NCBI GenBank assembly: GCA_963851295.1
Contig: CAWKOS010000008.1
Span: 186,001-250,000 of the forward strand
DNA length: 64,000 nt
Source of the DNA: JAOPZW01 sp963851295
Lineage (GTDB): Bacteria; Actinomycetota; Thermoleophilia; Solirubrobacterales; Solirubrobacteraceae
Reading direction: 5' to 3'
Both the position numbers and the translations under genes were made by a program. This document shows positions 43,169-52,086 of this stretch, in pieces. The notes beneath the pieces were generated by a model. The model was not told the DNA's origin and ran no database searches. It worked only from the letters and a program-made list of their open reading frames with translations. How positions within the stretch are numbered: the first letter of the stretch is position 1; each line of letters opens with the position of its first letter.

Positions 43169-46100
43169 CCACGTCCCACGCCACCGGGCGCCGCGGATCG
43201 GGCTCGTAGGCGCAGAAGGTGCCGGTCCGGACCGTCGTCTCCAGCTCGCGCCCGAGGCCGGCGTCCTCGTCGGCGATGCGCCGGATCTCGCGGCGCAGGG
43301 CGCGCGTGACGTTGACCCGCGCGCGCTCGGCCGCCGAGGCGACCTTGCGGTCGCGCCCGCCGAGGCCGACGGCGGCCGAGAGCTCGTGGGCGATGAAGTC
43401 CATCTCCTCGCGGGCGCGCGCGGCGCGCTCGGGGTCGTTGAAGGCCTCGGCCTCCTCGATCTCGGCCCGCAGGTCCTCCAGCCGTGAGCGGTACTCCGCC
43501 TTGGCCTGGCTGTCGAGCGCCGGCCCGGCGTCGCCCGTGCCCGCGCGGACGGCGAGGCCGTCCGCCTCGGGGCCCGGGCCGGAGGCGACGCCGCCGCCCT
43601 CGGCGTGGGTCGCGACGTCGACGGCGTGGAACTCGATGCCGGGATTGGCGAGCAGCAGCGCGAGGTGGCGCATGCCCTTGGCATCGCGGACGCGCAGGAC
43701 GCGGCCCTCGTAGTCCAGGCGCCAGACGTCGCCCTCGCGCGCGAGCACGGCGGCGGCGGGGCCACCCGCGGGCGCGCCTGCTGCGGGCTCGGGCGCGGCC
43801 TCCTCGGGCGGCAGGAGCGACTGAGCGCGCGCGAGGCGCTCGTCCATCCGCGGGACGCCGACGGCCTCGGCCCGCGCCAACCCGCTGCGCAGCAGCTCGC
43901 GCGCCCTGGCGACGTCGTTCGGCTCGCCGCGCCGGGCCAGCATCCGCGCCTCGTCGACGTCGATGACCGCGAGCATCGGCATGTAGCCCATGCGCTCGCA
44001 CGCCGCGCGCGCCCGCGCCAGCAGCTCGAGCGCCGCGTCGTGGTCGCCGCGCGCGGCGGCGGTCAGCGCGAGGTAGCGGGTGACCGGGCCGGCGAAGATG
44101 CCGGTCGGGGTCACCACGTTGCGGCCCTCCAGCGGCCTCAGCAGGTCCTCGAGCACCCGCGAGCGCTCCGCGTCGCGGAAGGTCTCGCTGAGCTCGGCCG
44201 ACAGCGCGATCGCCACCGACCAGACGTTGTCGCGCGGGATCGTCGCGAAGTCGTGCTCGGCCAGGCGGTCGTACTCGCGGCGCGACTCGGCCGGGCGCCC
44301 GGTGTGGAGGTAGAGCGTCGCCAGCGCCACGCGCCAGGCGGGCATCGCCGGGAGCTGATCGGCGAACTGGCGCACGGCGTCCTCGAGCTCGCGCAGGCGC
44401 CCCTGGCCCATCCGCAGCCAGAAGAGCTGGGCGCCCGCGAGGATCGGCACCGTCGAGTCCTGCAGGCTCCAGCCGAGCTGGATGCCGTCGTGGATGAGCT
44501 GCTCGGTGTCCTCCAGGCGGCCGGAGATCATCGCCCGGCGCGCGCGGTGCAGCGGGATGAAGGCGCGGGCGCGGGGGTCGCGGGAGTCCGTCGCGATCCG
44601 GTCGAGCGCTTCGATCGCCATGTCGGCGCCCGAGAGGTCGTCGAGCTCGAGCAGGAGGTCGATCTGCCACGAGCGCGCGCGGACCGAGAGCTCCTGGTCG
44701 CCGGCGGCATCGGCGAGCTCGAAGAGCTCGTGGGCCCAGGCGAGCCCGCGCTCGGTGGTGTCCGGGCCGTTGGTGGCGATGTGGCCCTGGTCGAGGACGT
44801 AGGCGAGCGTCAGCGGGTCGTCGAGGCCGCGTGCGATGGCGAGCGCCTCCTGCACGAGGTCCTCGCGGCGCTGCGGGTCGTCGAGGTAGTAGAGGGCGAC
44901 CGCGAGGCGGACGAGCAGGCGCGCCCGCAGCGCCCCGCCGTCGGCGCTGAGGGCCCGCAGCGCCTCCTCCAGGACGGCCACGAGGTCGTCGTCGACGATG
45001 CCAGGCGAGAGCCCGAAGCCTCCGAGGCTCAGCGCCGCGCGGGCGAGCAGGTCGGGGTCGTCGACGCGTCGGGCGAGCTCGATGGCCGCCAGCAGGGTGT
45101 CGCGCGCCGCGTCGCCGCCCGCCTGCATCTGCGCCTGGCCGCGCAGGAGCAGCAGCTCGCCGCGGCGGCGCTCGTCGGGCTCGGCGAGCAGGTCGAGCGC
45201 CGCCAGCGCGGAGTCGAAGAGGTCCGCCGCGCGCTCGTAGGCCAGCGCGGCGAGCGCCTCGTGGCCGGCGCGGTCGGCGTGCTCGAGCGCCTTGCCGGGA
45301 TCGCCGACCGGGGCGGCCTCGATGAAGTGGTGGGCGAGCTCGGCCTCGCTGGCCGCCGTGCGCTCGAGCGCCTCGCCGACCGCGGCGTGCAGCCGCGCGC
45401 GGCGGGTGGCGGTCAGGTCGCCGTAGAGCGTCTCGCGGATCAGGCCGTGGACGAAGCGGAACGAGCCCGCGGGGCCCGGCGCCTCCTCGACGAGCTGCAC
45501 GGCGAGCGCCTCGTCGAGGCACTCGAGCAGCTCGCCGCGCGGGATCCCGGCCGCGCGCTCGACCGTCGTCAGCTGGAAGTCGCGGCCCTCGATGGCGGCC
45601 ACCTCGAGCGCCTGGCGGACCTCGGGGCGCAGCGGGAGCAGGCGGCGGCGGATGGCGTCGCGGACGCTGTCGGGCAGCAGCGGCGCGCGCTCGCCCAGCG
45701 ACGTGGTCAGGCGCCCCTGGGCCACGAGCAGGCGGACGACCTCGTCGGAGTAGAAGGGGTTGCCCTCCGTGAGCGCGCGCAGCGAGTGCACGAGCTCCTC
45801 GGAGGGGTCGGCGCCGCTGCGGTGGATCACGAGCGCGCGCAGGTCGTCGTCCTCGAGGCCGATGAGATCGACGCGGCGGCCGAAGCGCGCCAGCTCCCCG
45901 AACACCGCCTCGACCTCGGCGCCGCGGCGCGGGCCGGCCTCGTGGTGGGTGGTGATGACGAGCACGCGCGTCTCGCTCAGGGCTCGCGCGAGGAAGGCCA
46001 GCAGAAGCAGCGAGGGGAGGTCGGCGGTGTGGAGGTCGTCGAGGAGGACGAGCAGCGGCTTGCGCAGCGCGGCGTTGCGCAGGAAGACGGTGACCGCGTC

Positions 46101-46538
46101 GAAGAGGGCGAAGCGCGCCTGCTCGGACTCGAGGTCGCCGGCCTCCGGGAGGTCGAGGCGCTCGCGCAGCTCGGGGGCGAGCTGGGCGACCCAGCGGGCG
46201 CCGGCGCCGAGGTCGGTGCGCAGGTCGTCGTCGTCGCGCTCGGCCGCCACGGCGCGCACGATCTGGACCCACGGCCAGAAGGCCGGGGCGCCGCCGCCGT
46301 CCCAGCCGCGCGCCCAGGTGACGCGGTGCCCGTCGGCCGCGGCGCGGTCGCCGAGCGCCGTGGCGAGGCGGGTCTTGCCGATCCCGGGCTCGCCCGTGAG
46401 CAGGACGAGGCCGCCGCGTCCGGCCGCCGATTCGTCGAGCGCGGTCTCGAGATCCGCCAGCTCGCTCGCGCGCCCGAGCAGGGGCAGCTGGCCGGTCGCT
46501 CCGACGGCGTCCGAGCGCTGGGAAACCGCATCCCCCAC
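43158..46538 (-). CDS. Large STAND-type AAA ATPase with TPR region and unusual C-terminal domain
   Basis: 1126 aa. Residues 20-330 form the ATPase: Walker A GEPGIGKTR near residue 50 and Walker B LLVLLDDLHTADLP. Residues 380-880 are TPR-like helices. The last 190 residues differ from the usual LuxR HTH: WRLDYEGRVLRVRDAKGMRH, a coiled-coil-like Glu/Arg segment (AEYRSRLEDLRAEIEEAEAF) and a C-terminal VNVTRALRREIRRI block. It may be a regulator using another output domain. First gene of the minus-strand run that includes the GMC and hydrolase genes. Confidence 0.85.
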   Translation of the reverse strand: MGDAVSQRSDAVGATGQLPLLGRASELADLETALDESAAGRGGLVLLTGEPGIGKTRLATALGDRAAADGHRVTWARGWDGGGAPAFWPWVQIVRAVAAERDDDDLRTDLGAGARWVAQLAPELRERLDLPEAGDLESEQARFALFDAVTVFLRNAALRKPLLVLLDDLHTADLPSLLLLAFLARALSETRVLVITTHHEAGPRRGAEVEAVFGELARFGRRVDLIGLEDDDLRALVIHRSGADPSEELVHSLRALTEGNPFYSDEVVRLLVAQGRLTTSLGERAPLLPDSVRDAIRRRLLPLRPEVRQALEVAAIEGRDFQLTTVERAAGIPRGELLECLDEALAVQLVEEAPGPAGSFRFVHGLIRETLYGDLTATRRARLHAAVGEALERTAASEAELAHHFIEAAPVGDPGKALEHADRAGHEALAALAYERAADLFDSALAALDLLAEPDERRRGELLLLRGQAQMQAGGDAARDTLLAAIELARRVDDPDLLARAALSLGGFGLSPGIVDDDLVAVLEEALRALSADGGALRARLLVRLAVALYYLDDPQRREDLVQEALAIARGLDDPLTLAYVLDQGHIATNGPDTTERGLAWAHELFELADAAGDQELSVRARSWQIDLLLELDDLSGADMAIEALDRIATDSRDPRARAFIPLHRARRAMISGRLEDTEQLIHDGIQLGWSLQDSTVPILAGAQLFWLRMGQGRLRELEDAVRQFADQLPAMPAWRVALATLYLHTGRPAESRREYDRLAEHDFATIPRDNVWSVAIALSAELSETFRDAERSRVLEDLLRPLEGRNVVTPTGIFAGPVTRYLALTAAARGDHDAALELLARARAACERMGYMPMLAVIDVDEARMLARRGEPNDVARARELLRSGLARAEAVGVPRMDERLARAQSLLPPEEAAPEPAAGAPAGGPAAAVLAREGDVWRLDYEGRVLRVRDAKGMRHLALLLANPGIEFHAVDVATHAEGGGVASGPGPEADGLAVRAGTGDAGPALDSQAKAEYRSRLEDLRAEIEEAEAFNDPERAARAREEMDFIAHELSAAVGLGGRDRKVASAAERARVNVTRALRREIRRIADEDAGLGRELETTVRTGTFCAYEPDPRRPVAWDVDAG

Positions 46539-46585
46539 GTCCGGGACTCTACGCGCGCGCGCCGGTGGCGCCTAGGCATCTGCGG

Positions 46586-46591
46586 TACGTT
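46586..46591 (+). promoter_or_regulatory. Putative -10 for the second DyP operon
   Basis: TACGTT fits TANNNT and lies 8 nt before the ATG at 46600. No ribosome-binding site is present, consistent with a leaderless transcript. Confidence 0.4.
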
Positions 46592-46599
46592 CGACACCG

Positions 46600-47142
46600 A
46601 TGCGAGCGACGCCGCTGACGATCCTCACCCCGGTGCCGTGGTGGTGGGCGATCTGGGTGCGGTTCACGTGGCTGGTCAGCTCGCTGACCCCGCTCGTGTC
46701 GGCTCCGCTGCGCAAGCTGTCGTTCATCCACTTCGCGCGCTGGTCGCTCATCGGGCGCTGGCCGTCGGAGCCCGAGACCCGCCGGGACCGGGCGGCGCCG
46801 CGCTCGCTGCTGTTCCTGACGAACTTCGACGGCTCGGACATCCAGTACATCGAGGCGTTCGTGCGCGTCGTGCCGTCGCGGATCAACGGGCTCTACGCGG
46901 GGGCGAAGGGCTTCCCCGGGCCGCACCGCTTCGGTCCGGTGGCGCGGTACATCGAGGACCACAGCCACCCGGTCGACCACTTCTGGATGGCCTACCCGCA
47001 GGCCTCGACGACGATGGTCGCCCAGGCGCTCGAGCTGCGCGCGGCCCACGACGCCTTCGCGGCACGTGTCGAGGGCGCCGACGCGACGACCTTCGCGCGC
47101 GAGTGGCGGCGCTTCCTGACCGAGGTGCAAGGGCTCCTGTGA
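46600..47142 (+). CDS. Hypothetical DyP-operon protein 1
   Basis: 180 aa, family not recognised. N-terminal hydrophobic/aromatic stretch (TPVPWWWAIWVRFTWLVS) that could be a membrane-associated helix, then FIHFARWSLIG, RSLLFLTNFDGSDIQYIEAF and FGPVARYIEDHSHPVDHFW. The pattern of a His/Arg strand followed by LLFLTNFDG resembles dimeric alpha-beta-barrel-like domains and also the next gene product. Coupled to it by a GTGA overlap, so it is probably a partner of the DyP peroxidase at 47612. Confidence 0.65.
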   Translation: MRATPLTILTPVPWWWAIWVRFTWLVSSLTPLVSAPLRKLSFIHFARWSLIGRWPSEPETRRDRAAPRSLLFLTNFDGSDIQYIEAFVRVVPSRINGLYAGAKGFPGPHRFGPVARYIEDHSHPVDHFWMAYPQASTTMVAQALELRAAHDAFAARVEGADATTFAREWRRFLTEVQGLL

Positions 47143-47615
47143 GCTCCGCGGTCCTCGTGCTCGCGCCCGTGCTCGCCGGGCGGGCCGACGCCGCGCGCGC
47201 GGCCATCGCGGGACTCCGCGAGCCCTTCGCGAACGTGCCCGGCACGCACATGGCCCGGGTGCAGGTGCTCAAGCCGCCGGCGCGCCGCTTCCGGGGGCGC
47301 ACGGGCCACTATCTGCTGCTCGCCGCCGACCACGACGGGCCGCCCGAGCCGTGGCTGGCGGCGGCGGGGCGCGAGCTCGAGCCGGCGCTTGCGCACTGCG
47401 CCTTCTGGCCGGGCGCCGGCGACCCGGCCGCGGTCGTGCGCTGGGCGCGGGCGCGCGAGCTGCACGTCGGCTTCTCGGTCGTCGGCTCGCCGGGAGCCTC
47501 TGTGGACGACGTGCTCGAGGCGCTGCGGCTGCGCGAGCACGTGCTCGACGTGGCCGCCCGCGCCGCCGACCTCGACGACGCCGCCCTGCAGGCGGCGTGG
47601 GCGGCGGGCCGATGA
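47139..47615 (+). CDS. Hypothetical DyP-operon protein 2
   Basis: 158 aa, soluble. It aligns in outline with the preceding protein: VLVLAPVLAGRADAAR matches TILTPVP, then a His-Met-Ala-Arg strand (THMARVQVL) and YLLLAADHDGPPEPWL in place of LLFLTNFDG. No Pfam-level identity recalled. GTG start and an ATGA overlap into the peroxidase gene make a three-gene coupled operon. Confidence 0.65.
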   Translation: MSSAVLVLAPVLAGRADAARAAIAGLREPFANVPGTHMARVQVLKPPARRFRGRTGHYLLLAADHDGPPEPWLAAAGRELEPALAHCAFWPGAGDPAAVVRWARARELHVGFSVVGSPGASVDDVLEALRLREHVLDVAARAADLDDAALQAAWAAGR

Positions 47616-48958
47616 TCGATGCCGCCGAGCTGCAGGGCGGGGTCGTCCGCGGCTACGGCGCGCGATTTGGGTTTGCGCGGCACCTCTTCGCGCGGGTGAC
47701 CGACGCCGGCGCGGCGCGGGCCTTCCTCGCCGGGCTGGCCGAGCCGCTGACGACCGAGGAGGAGTGGGTCGATGGCCACCCGCCGACGACCCTGAACGTC
47801 GCGCTGTCGTTCCGAGCGCTGGCGGCGCTCGGGCTCCCCGGCGCGATGCTCGACCGCTTCCCTGAGGAGTTCCGCCTCGGGATGGGCGCACGCGCCGAGC
47901 GGCTCGCCGACGATCCGTCGTCGTGGGAGGAGGCGCTGCGCTCGCCCGAGGTCCTGCTCGTGGTCCATGCGCCGAGCGCGGCGGGGCTCGACGCGGAGGC
48001 CGGCCGATGGGAGGCGGGTCTTGCCGGGCCGGGGAGCGGCCTGGAGCTCGTGCACGCCCAGCCCGCGGCGCTGCTGGACCGCGACCAGCGCGAGCACTTC
48101 GGCTTCACCGACGGCTTCTCGCAGCCGGCGATCGAGGGGGTCGCGCGCGAGGACGTCAGCGGCCAGGGGATCCCGTACCGGCGGCCGTCATGGTGGCCGC
48201 CGGCGCCGATGCGCTGGCGCGCGATCAAGCCGGGCGAGTTCGTCCTCGGCTACGAGGACGAGGACGGCGGCCTCGCGCCCGCGCCGCCGGCGCCCTTCGA
48301 CCGCGATGCGAGCTTCATGGTCTGGCGCAAGCTCCGCCAGGACGTGGCGGGCTTCCGCGGCCAGCTCGCCGCGCAGGCGCAACGGCTCGGGCTCGACGAG
48401 GAGCTGCTGGCGGCCAAGCTCGTCGGCCGCTGGCGCGACGGCAGCCCGCTGGCCCTGCGCCCCGACGCCCCCGACCGCGACCTCGGCTACGACAAGCGCC
48501 GCGCCAACGACTTCCTCTACGGCGACGACCCCGGCGGCCTGCGCTGCCCGCGCGGGGCCCACATCCGCCGCACGAACCCGCGCGACGCGCTCGGCTGGCA
48601 GGGCCGCCTGACCGCGCGCCACCGCATCCTGCGCCGGGGGATGCCCTACGGCCCGTGGCTCCCCGACGGCTCCGCCGACGACGGCGCCGACCGCGGGCTG
48701 CTCTTCGTCTGCCTGCAGGCCTCGATCGCCCGCCAGTTCGAGATCGTCCAGACCCAGTGGTGCAACGACGGCAACGCGTTCCGCCTGGGCCGCGAGGCCG
48801 ATCCCGTCACCGGCCCGCCGGGCGTCGAGGTCCGCCACCTCATCGAGGGCGACCCGCCGCTGGTGGCGGCGCCGCTGCGCTCGTATGTCGAGTGCCGGGG
48901 CGGGGGGTACCTGATCGTGCCTTCGGTCGGGGCGCTGCGGCGGCTGCCTGCGCTCTAG
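47612..48958 (+). CDS. DyP-type peroxidase (larger class)
   Basis: 448 aa heme peroxidase of the longer DyP classes, distinct from the class B enzyme at 119. GXXDG motif is GFTDG in EHFGFTDGFSQPAIEG, proximal His in RGAHIRRTNPR, and CLQASIARQFEIVQTQW near the C-terminus. No Tat signal and no encapsulin-type tail (it ends GALRRLPAL). Co-translated with two small proteins of unknown role. Confidence 0.93.
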   Translation: MIDAAELQGGVVRGYGARFGFARHLFARVTDAGAARAFLAGLAEPLTTEEEWVDGHPPTTLNVALSFRALAALGLPGAMLDRFPEEFRLGMGARAERLADDPSSWEEALRSPEVLLVVHAPSAAGLDAEAGRWEAGLAGPGSGLELVHAQPAALLDRDQREHFGFTDGFSQPAIEGVAREDVSGQGIPYRRPSWWPPAPMRWRAIKPGEFVLGYEDEDGGLAPAPPAPFDRDASFMVWRKLRQDVAGFRGQLAAQAQRLGLDEELLAAKLVGRWRDGSPLALRPDAPDRDLGYDKRRANDFLYGDDPGGLRCPRGAHIRRTNPRDALGWQGRLTARHRILRRGMPYGPWLPDGSADDGADRGLLFVCLQASIARQFEIVQTQWCNDGNAFRLGREADPVTGPPGVEVRHLIEGDPPLVAAPLRSYVECRGGGYLIVPSVGALRRLPAL

Positions 48959-48970
48959 GTCGCGCGCACA

Positions 48971-49017
48971 ACGAGTGTCACCTTAGTCGGCTATATGCCG
49001 ACAAAGGTGACACTCGT
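48971..49017. repeat. 47-bp palindromic repeat, copy 1
   Basis: Arms of 21 nt (48971-48991 and 48997-49017) with one mismatch around TATAT; the outer part is ACGAGTGTCACCTT. It starts 12 nt after the DyP stop codon, so it could also end that operon's transcript. A second copy with compensating changes is at 62825. Confidence 0.75.
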
Positions 49018-49604
49018 CCCGCCCTCGTCGCCGGCGCGCCCGCCGAAGCGTGCGGCTTCGCCCTGCCTCGATGCCTGGCCACGCAGCGCCGCAGACGCCG
49101 GCAGCCAAGACGCCGAACACGCCCGCGGAAGCCCTTGGAACACCGTTCCACGCCGAGTCACGCCCTCGGGTCAGACCCACCCTTGGAGACCTGAGCCACA
49201 TGACGAGTCGCGAACACGCCCGCCGCCTGATGCTGATTCTCCTCGCCAGCGAAGGTACGGCCCTCCGCAAGGCCGCGGATGACCGGATGGTCCGGCGTGA
49301 GCGACTCACGGGGGCCGGCGAAGGATTCCAGGGGGCCGGAGGCATGGAGGTCCCCGGGGAGGCGCGCGAGCGCGGCATGGAGGAGTGGAGGATGTGGGCC
49401 GCTCCCCCGCCGCTAGGGGCCGCGCCCCGCGCGCCATAAGGGTCGACTTGACAGAGCTTCATCGCTCCGGGGGGCCGTTGCCCCCCGGTCCAGCGGGGCG
49501 GTGAACGACACGGCGAGGCAGGGCCGCCCGGGGGGCAACCAGGCGGACTGAGGGACGAGCTATCCGGGGGGACGGCTCGCCCGCTCGCCATGCGCCAGCC
49601 ACGA

Positions 49605-49643
49605 GCTCCGGCCCTCAAAACGCATCCCTCCGAGGGCCGGAGC
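49605..49643. other. 12-bp inverted repeat upstream of the orphan HATPase gene
   Basis: GCTCCGGCCCTC (49605-49616) and GAGGGCCGGAGC (49632-49643), perfect complement with a 15-nt loop, 40 nt upstream of the ATG at 49684. Could be an operator or an mRNA leader hairpin. Confidence 0.4.
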
Positions 49644-49683
49644 CGTGGCCGGCAGCCAGCCGGACCGAAGACCACCACCACCC

Positions 49684-50268
49684 ATGCAGCGCCTCTCTCT
49701 CGACAAGACCAGGCTTGGAGCGCTCATCGTCACCGCCGTGCCGGTGGCGGCGCTCGTCGTCGTCGTGGGCATGGGGATCGGCGGCTCCGTCGCCGTGTGC
49801 GGCCCGCTGGCCGCCGTCCTCGGGCTCGGGCTCGGCCTTCTGCTCGCCGTCGCCATCGAGCCCTCGGGCCGCTCGGCCGAGGCCGCCGCGACGCGGACCT
49901 TCGGGGTCCGCGCCCTGCTGGCGCGCGCGGCGCACGAGTCGCGCCCGGTCCTCGCCGACGTCGACGTGCGCGTCGACGTCGCGCCCGCGCGGCTGCGGAC
50001 CGTCGGCGACCCGGAGTGCCTGCACCGCGCCGTGGCCGAGCTCATCGCCCACGCGGCCCGCCGCTCGCCGCCGGGCGGCATCGTCACGCTGGCGGCGCGC
50101 TCGGCGCCCGACGGCGTGCGCCTCGAGGTCCTCGACGAGGGTCTGGGCGACTGCTACGCGGGCCTCGCCGACGCCCGGCGGATCGTCGGGCGCCACGGCG
50201 GCGAGCTGCGCGCCGAGCGCGCGCGCCCGCGCGGATGCCGTGTCGTGGTCGAGCTGCCGGGCGCCTAG
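49684..50268 (+). CDS. Orphan membrane protein with degenerate HATPase domain
   Basis: 194 aa. Two TM helices at residues 10-58, a short linker, then a HATPase-like domain (about 85-194): LHRAVAELIAHAARRSPPGG is a degenerate N box, VLDEGLGD the D-box and ADARRIVGRHGGELRAE the G2-side helix. HisKA with its phospho-His is absent and no regulator gene adjoins, so it cannot be a normal kinase. It may be a pseudo-kinase or a truncated derivative. The ATG at 49684 lacks a good ribosome-binding site; a GTG at 49645 is possible. Confidence 0.65.
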   Translation: MQRLSLDKTRLGALIVTAVPVAALVVVVGMGIGGSVAVCGPLAAVLGLGLGLLLAVAIEPSGRSAEAAATRTFGVRALLARAAHESRPVLADVDVRVDVAPARLRTVGDPECLHRAVAELIAHAARRSPPGGIVTLAARSAPDGVRLEVLDEGLGDCYAGLADARRIVGRHGGELRAERARPRGCRVVVELPGA

Positions 50269-51704
50269 CTCAGCGACGCCATGACGTGCTTGACCTGCGT
50301 GTAGTCCTCGAGGGCGTACATCGACAGGTCCTTGCCGTAGCCGGACTGGCCGTAGCCGCCGTGCGGCATCTCGCTCGCCAACGGGATGTGGTCGTTGATC
50401 CACACGCAGCCGAAGCGCAGCGCGTTGGAGACGCGCAGGGCGCGGCCGACGTCGCGCGTCCACACCGAGGCGGCCAGGCCGTAGGGCGTCCCGTTGGCCC
50501 ACTTGATGGCCTGCTCCTCGTCGGAGAACGGCTGCACGGTGATGACCGGGCCGAAGATCTCCTTCTGGATCATCTCGTCGTCCTGCTGCAGGCCGCTGAC
50601 GACCGTCGGCTGCAGGAAGTAGCCGGGCAGGTCGGGCTCCTTGCCGCCGGTGACGACCTCGGCGTGCGAGGGACGGCGCTCGAGGAAGCCCTCGACGCGC
50701 TCGCGCTGGCGCGCGGAGTTCAGCGGGCCGAGCGTCGTGTCGGCCGACGTGGTGTCGCCCATCACGTAGCCCTCGGCCTCCTTGGCCAGGCCGCTGACGA
50801 CGTCGTCGAGGATCGCGCTGGAGGCGAGCACGCGCGTGGCCGCCGTGCAGTCCTGGCCGGCGTTGTAGTAGCCGGTGCCGGCGATCGTCTCGAGGACCGC
50901 GTCGAGGTCGACGTCGTCGAAGACGACGACCGGGGCCTTGCCGCCCAGCTCGAGGTGGACCCGCTTGAGCGTCTTGGCGGCGTGCTCGGCGATCCACTTG
51001 CCGGTCTCGACCGAGCCGGTCAGCGAGACCATGTCGACGTCGTGGTGCTCGACGAGCGCGGCGCCGGGGTCGTTGCCGCCGGCGATCACGTTCAGGACGC
51101 CCTTGGGCAGGAACTCCGAGGCGATCTCGGCGAGGCGGATCGTGCTCAGCGGCGTCGTCGGGGCGGGCTTGAGGACGATCGTGTTGCCCGTCGCCAGCGC
51201 CGGGCCGATCTTCCAGACGGCCATCATGATCGGGTAGTTCCACGGCGCGATCTGGCCGATGACGCCGACGGGCTCGCGGCGGATGATCGACGTGTAGCCC
51301 TCGAGGTACTCGCCCGCAGCCTTGCCCTCCATGCAGCGCGCGGCGCCGGCGAAGAAGCGCAGGTTGTCGATCATCGCCGGGACCTCGTCGCCCTTGAAGG
51401 CCTCGATCGGCTTGCCGGCGTTGGCGGACTCGAGCTCGGCGATCTCGTCGGCGCGCTCCTCGAGGGCGTCGGCGAGCTTGAGGATCGCCAGGGCGCGCTC
51501 GCCCGGCGTGGTCGTGCCCCAGCCGTTCTCGAAGGCGGCGCGCGCGGCCTTGACGGCGCGCTCCACGTCCTCCTGGGTCGAGCTCGCGGCCTGCGCGATC
51601 TCCTCGCCCGTGGCCGGGTTCACGACCGCGTCGGTGGCGCCTTCGGCAGCGTCGACCGACTCGCCGTCGATGAAGTTCTTGAAGGTCTGCGTGGCGGTCG
51701 CCAT
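50265..51704 (-). CDS. Aldehyde dehydrogenase, gamma-aminobutyraldehyde dehydrogenase-like
   Basis: 479 aa NAD-dependent ALDH. Glu in LELGGKAPVVVF, catalytic Cys in YYNAGQDCTAATRV, and GYGQSGYGKDLSMYALEDYT close to the C-terminus, all matching the PatD/PuuC-like aminobutyraldehyde group. It would oxidise an amino-aldehyde from polyamine breakdown; a basic amino-acid decarboxylase is encoded at 22527 but not linked. The ATG at 51704 is chosen for AGGAG 9 nt upstream. Shares a CTAG stop with the orphan HATPase gene. Confidence 0.9.
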   Translation of the reverse strand: MATATQTFKNFIDGESVDAAEGATDAVVNPATGEEIAQAASSTQEDVERAVKAARAAFENGWGTTTPGERALAILKLADALEERADEIAELESANAGKPIEAFKGDEVPAMIDNLRFFAGAARCMEGKAAGEYLEGYTSIIRREPVGVIGQIAPWNYPIMMAVWKIGPALATGNTIVLKPAPTTPLSTIRLAEIASEFLPKGVLNVIAGGNDPGAALVEHHDVDMVSLTGSVETGKWIAEHAAKTLKRVHLELGGKAPVVVFDDVDLDAVLETIAGTGYYNAGQDCTAATRVLASSAILDDVVSGLAKEAEGYVMGDTTSADTTLGPLNSARQRERVEGFLERRPSHAEVVTGGKEPDLPGYFLQPTVVSGLQQDDEMIQKEIFGPVITVQPFSDEEQAIKWANGTPYGLAASVWTRDVGRALRVSNALRFGCVWINDHIPLASEMPHGGYGQSGYGKDLSMYALEDYTQVKHVMASLS

Positions 51705-51803
51705 CGCGGCAGTCTCCTCGTGTCGGGGCTGGTCGCAACGTAGCACCGGCCGCTTCGCCGGTCGGGAGAATCTCGCGCCCGCGCGTGCGCCGTGCAGGCG
51801 GAA

Positions 51804-52049
51804 CTACTGCAGGTAGCCCTCGACCGTGCCCTCGTCGCGCAGCGAGGCCTGGTCGGGGTCGAGGCCCGCGCGCTCGCGGGCGCGCCGCTGGCGCAGCAGG
51901 TCCCAGTACTTGTCGAGCTCGACGCGGATGCGCTCCAGGCGGGCGTGCTCCTCCGGGCCCAGGCCCTCGCCCTCGGAGTGGGCCTCGAGGAGTCGGTGCT
52001 CCTCCGCGACGAGCTGCTCGATGTGGTTCGTCACGCGCGTGTCGTCCAT
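51804..52049 (-). CDS. DUF2630 family protein
   Basis: 81 aa, mostly helical and highly charged. IEQLVAEEHRLLEAH and LDKYWDLLRQRRARERAGLD followed by VEGYLQ match the DUF2630 pattern common in actinobacteria; function unknown. Divergent from the SCP2 gene with 37 nt between starts. Confidence 0.9.
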   Translation of the reverse strand: MDDTRVTNHIEQLVAEEHRLLEAHSEGEGLGPEEHARLERIRVELDKYWDLLRQRRARERAGLDPDQASLRDEGTVEGYLQ

Positions 52050-52072
52050 GGGCGTGAGCGTACTCCTCCGTC

Positions 52073-52078
52073 TAAGCT
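52073..52078 (+). promoter_or_regulatory. Putative -10 of the SCP2 gene
   Basis: TAAGCT fits TANNNT and lies 8 nt before the ATG at 52087, with no ribosome-binding site, as at other leaderless starts in this window. Confidence 0.4.
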
Positions 52079-52086
52079 GCCCGCCG

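Larger units (their letters stand above)
48959..49683. other. 725-bp intergenic region with palindrome and hairpins, no convincing gene
   Basis: Contains the 47-bp palindrome at 48971, a segment CCTCGATGCCTGGCCACGCA from 49066 that matches the arm of the repeat element at 62945, a 9-bp GC hairpin (CCGGGGGGC-CGTT-GCCCCCCGG, about 49468-49489) and a 12-bp inverted repeat at 49605. A 79-codon frame from ATG 49201 with a distant GGAG exists but has no recognisable features. GC-skewed, low-complexity sequence suggests repeat debris. Confidence 0.5.

Noticed and set aside
49050..49439. Plus-strand open frame (or its 79-codon version from 49201) after the DyP gene
   Set aside because: No family-like motif, odd composition, overlaps repeat-derived sequence, and only a distant GGAG; kept as intergenic.
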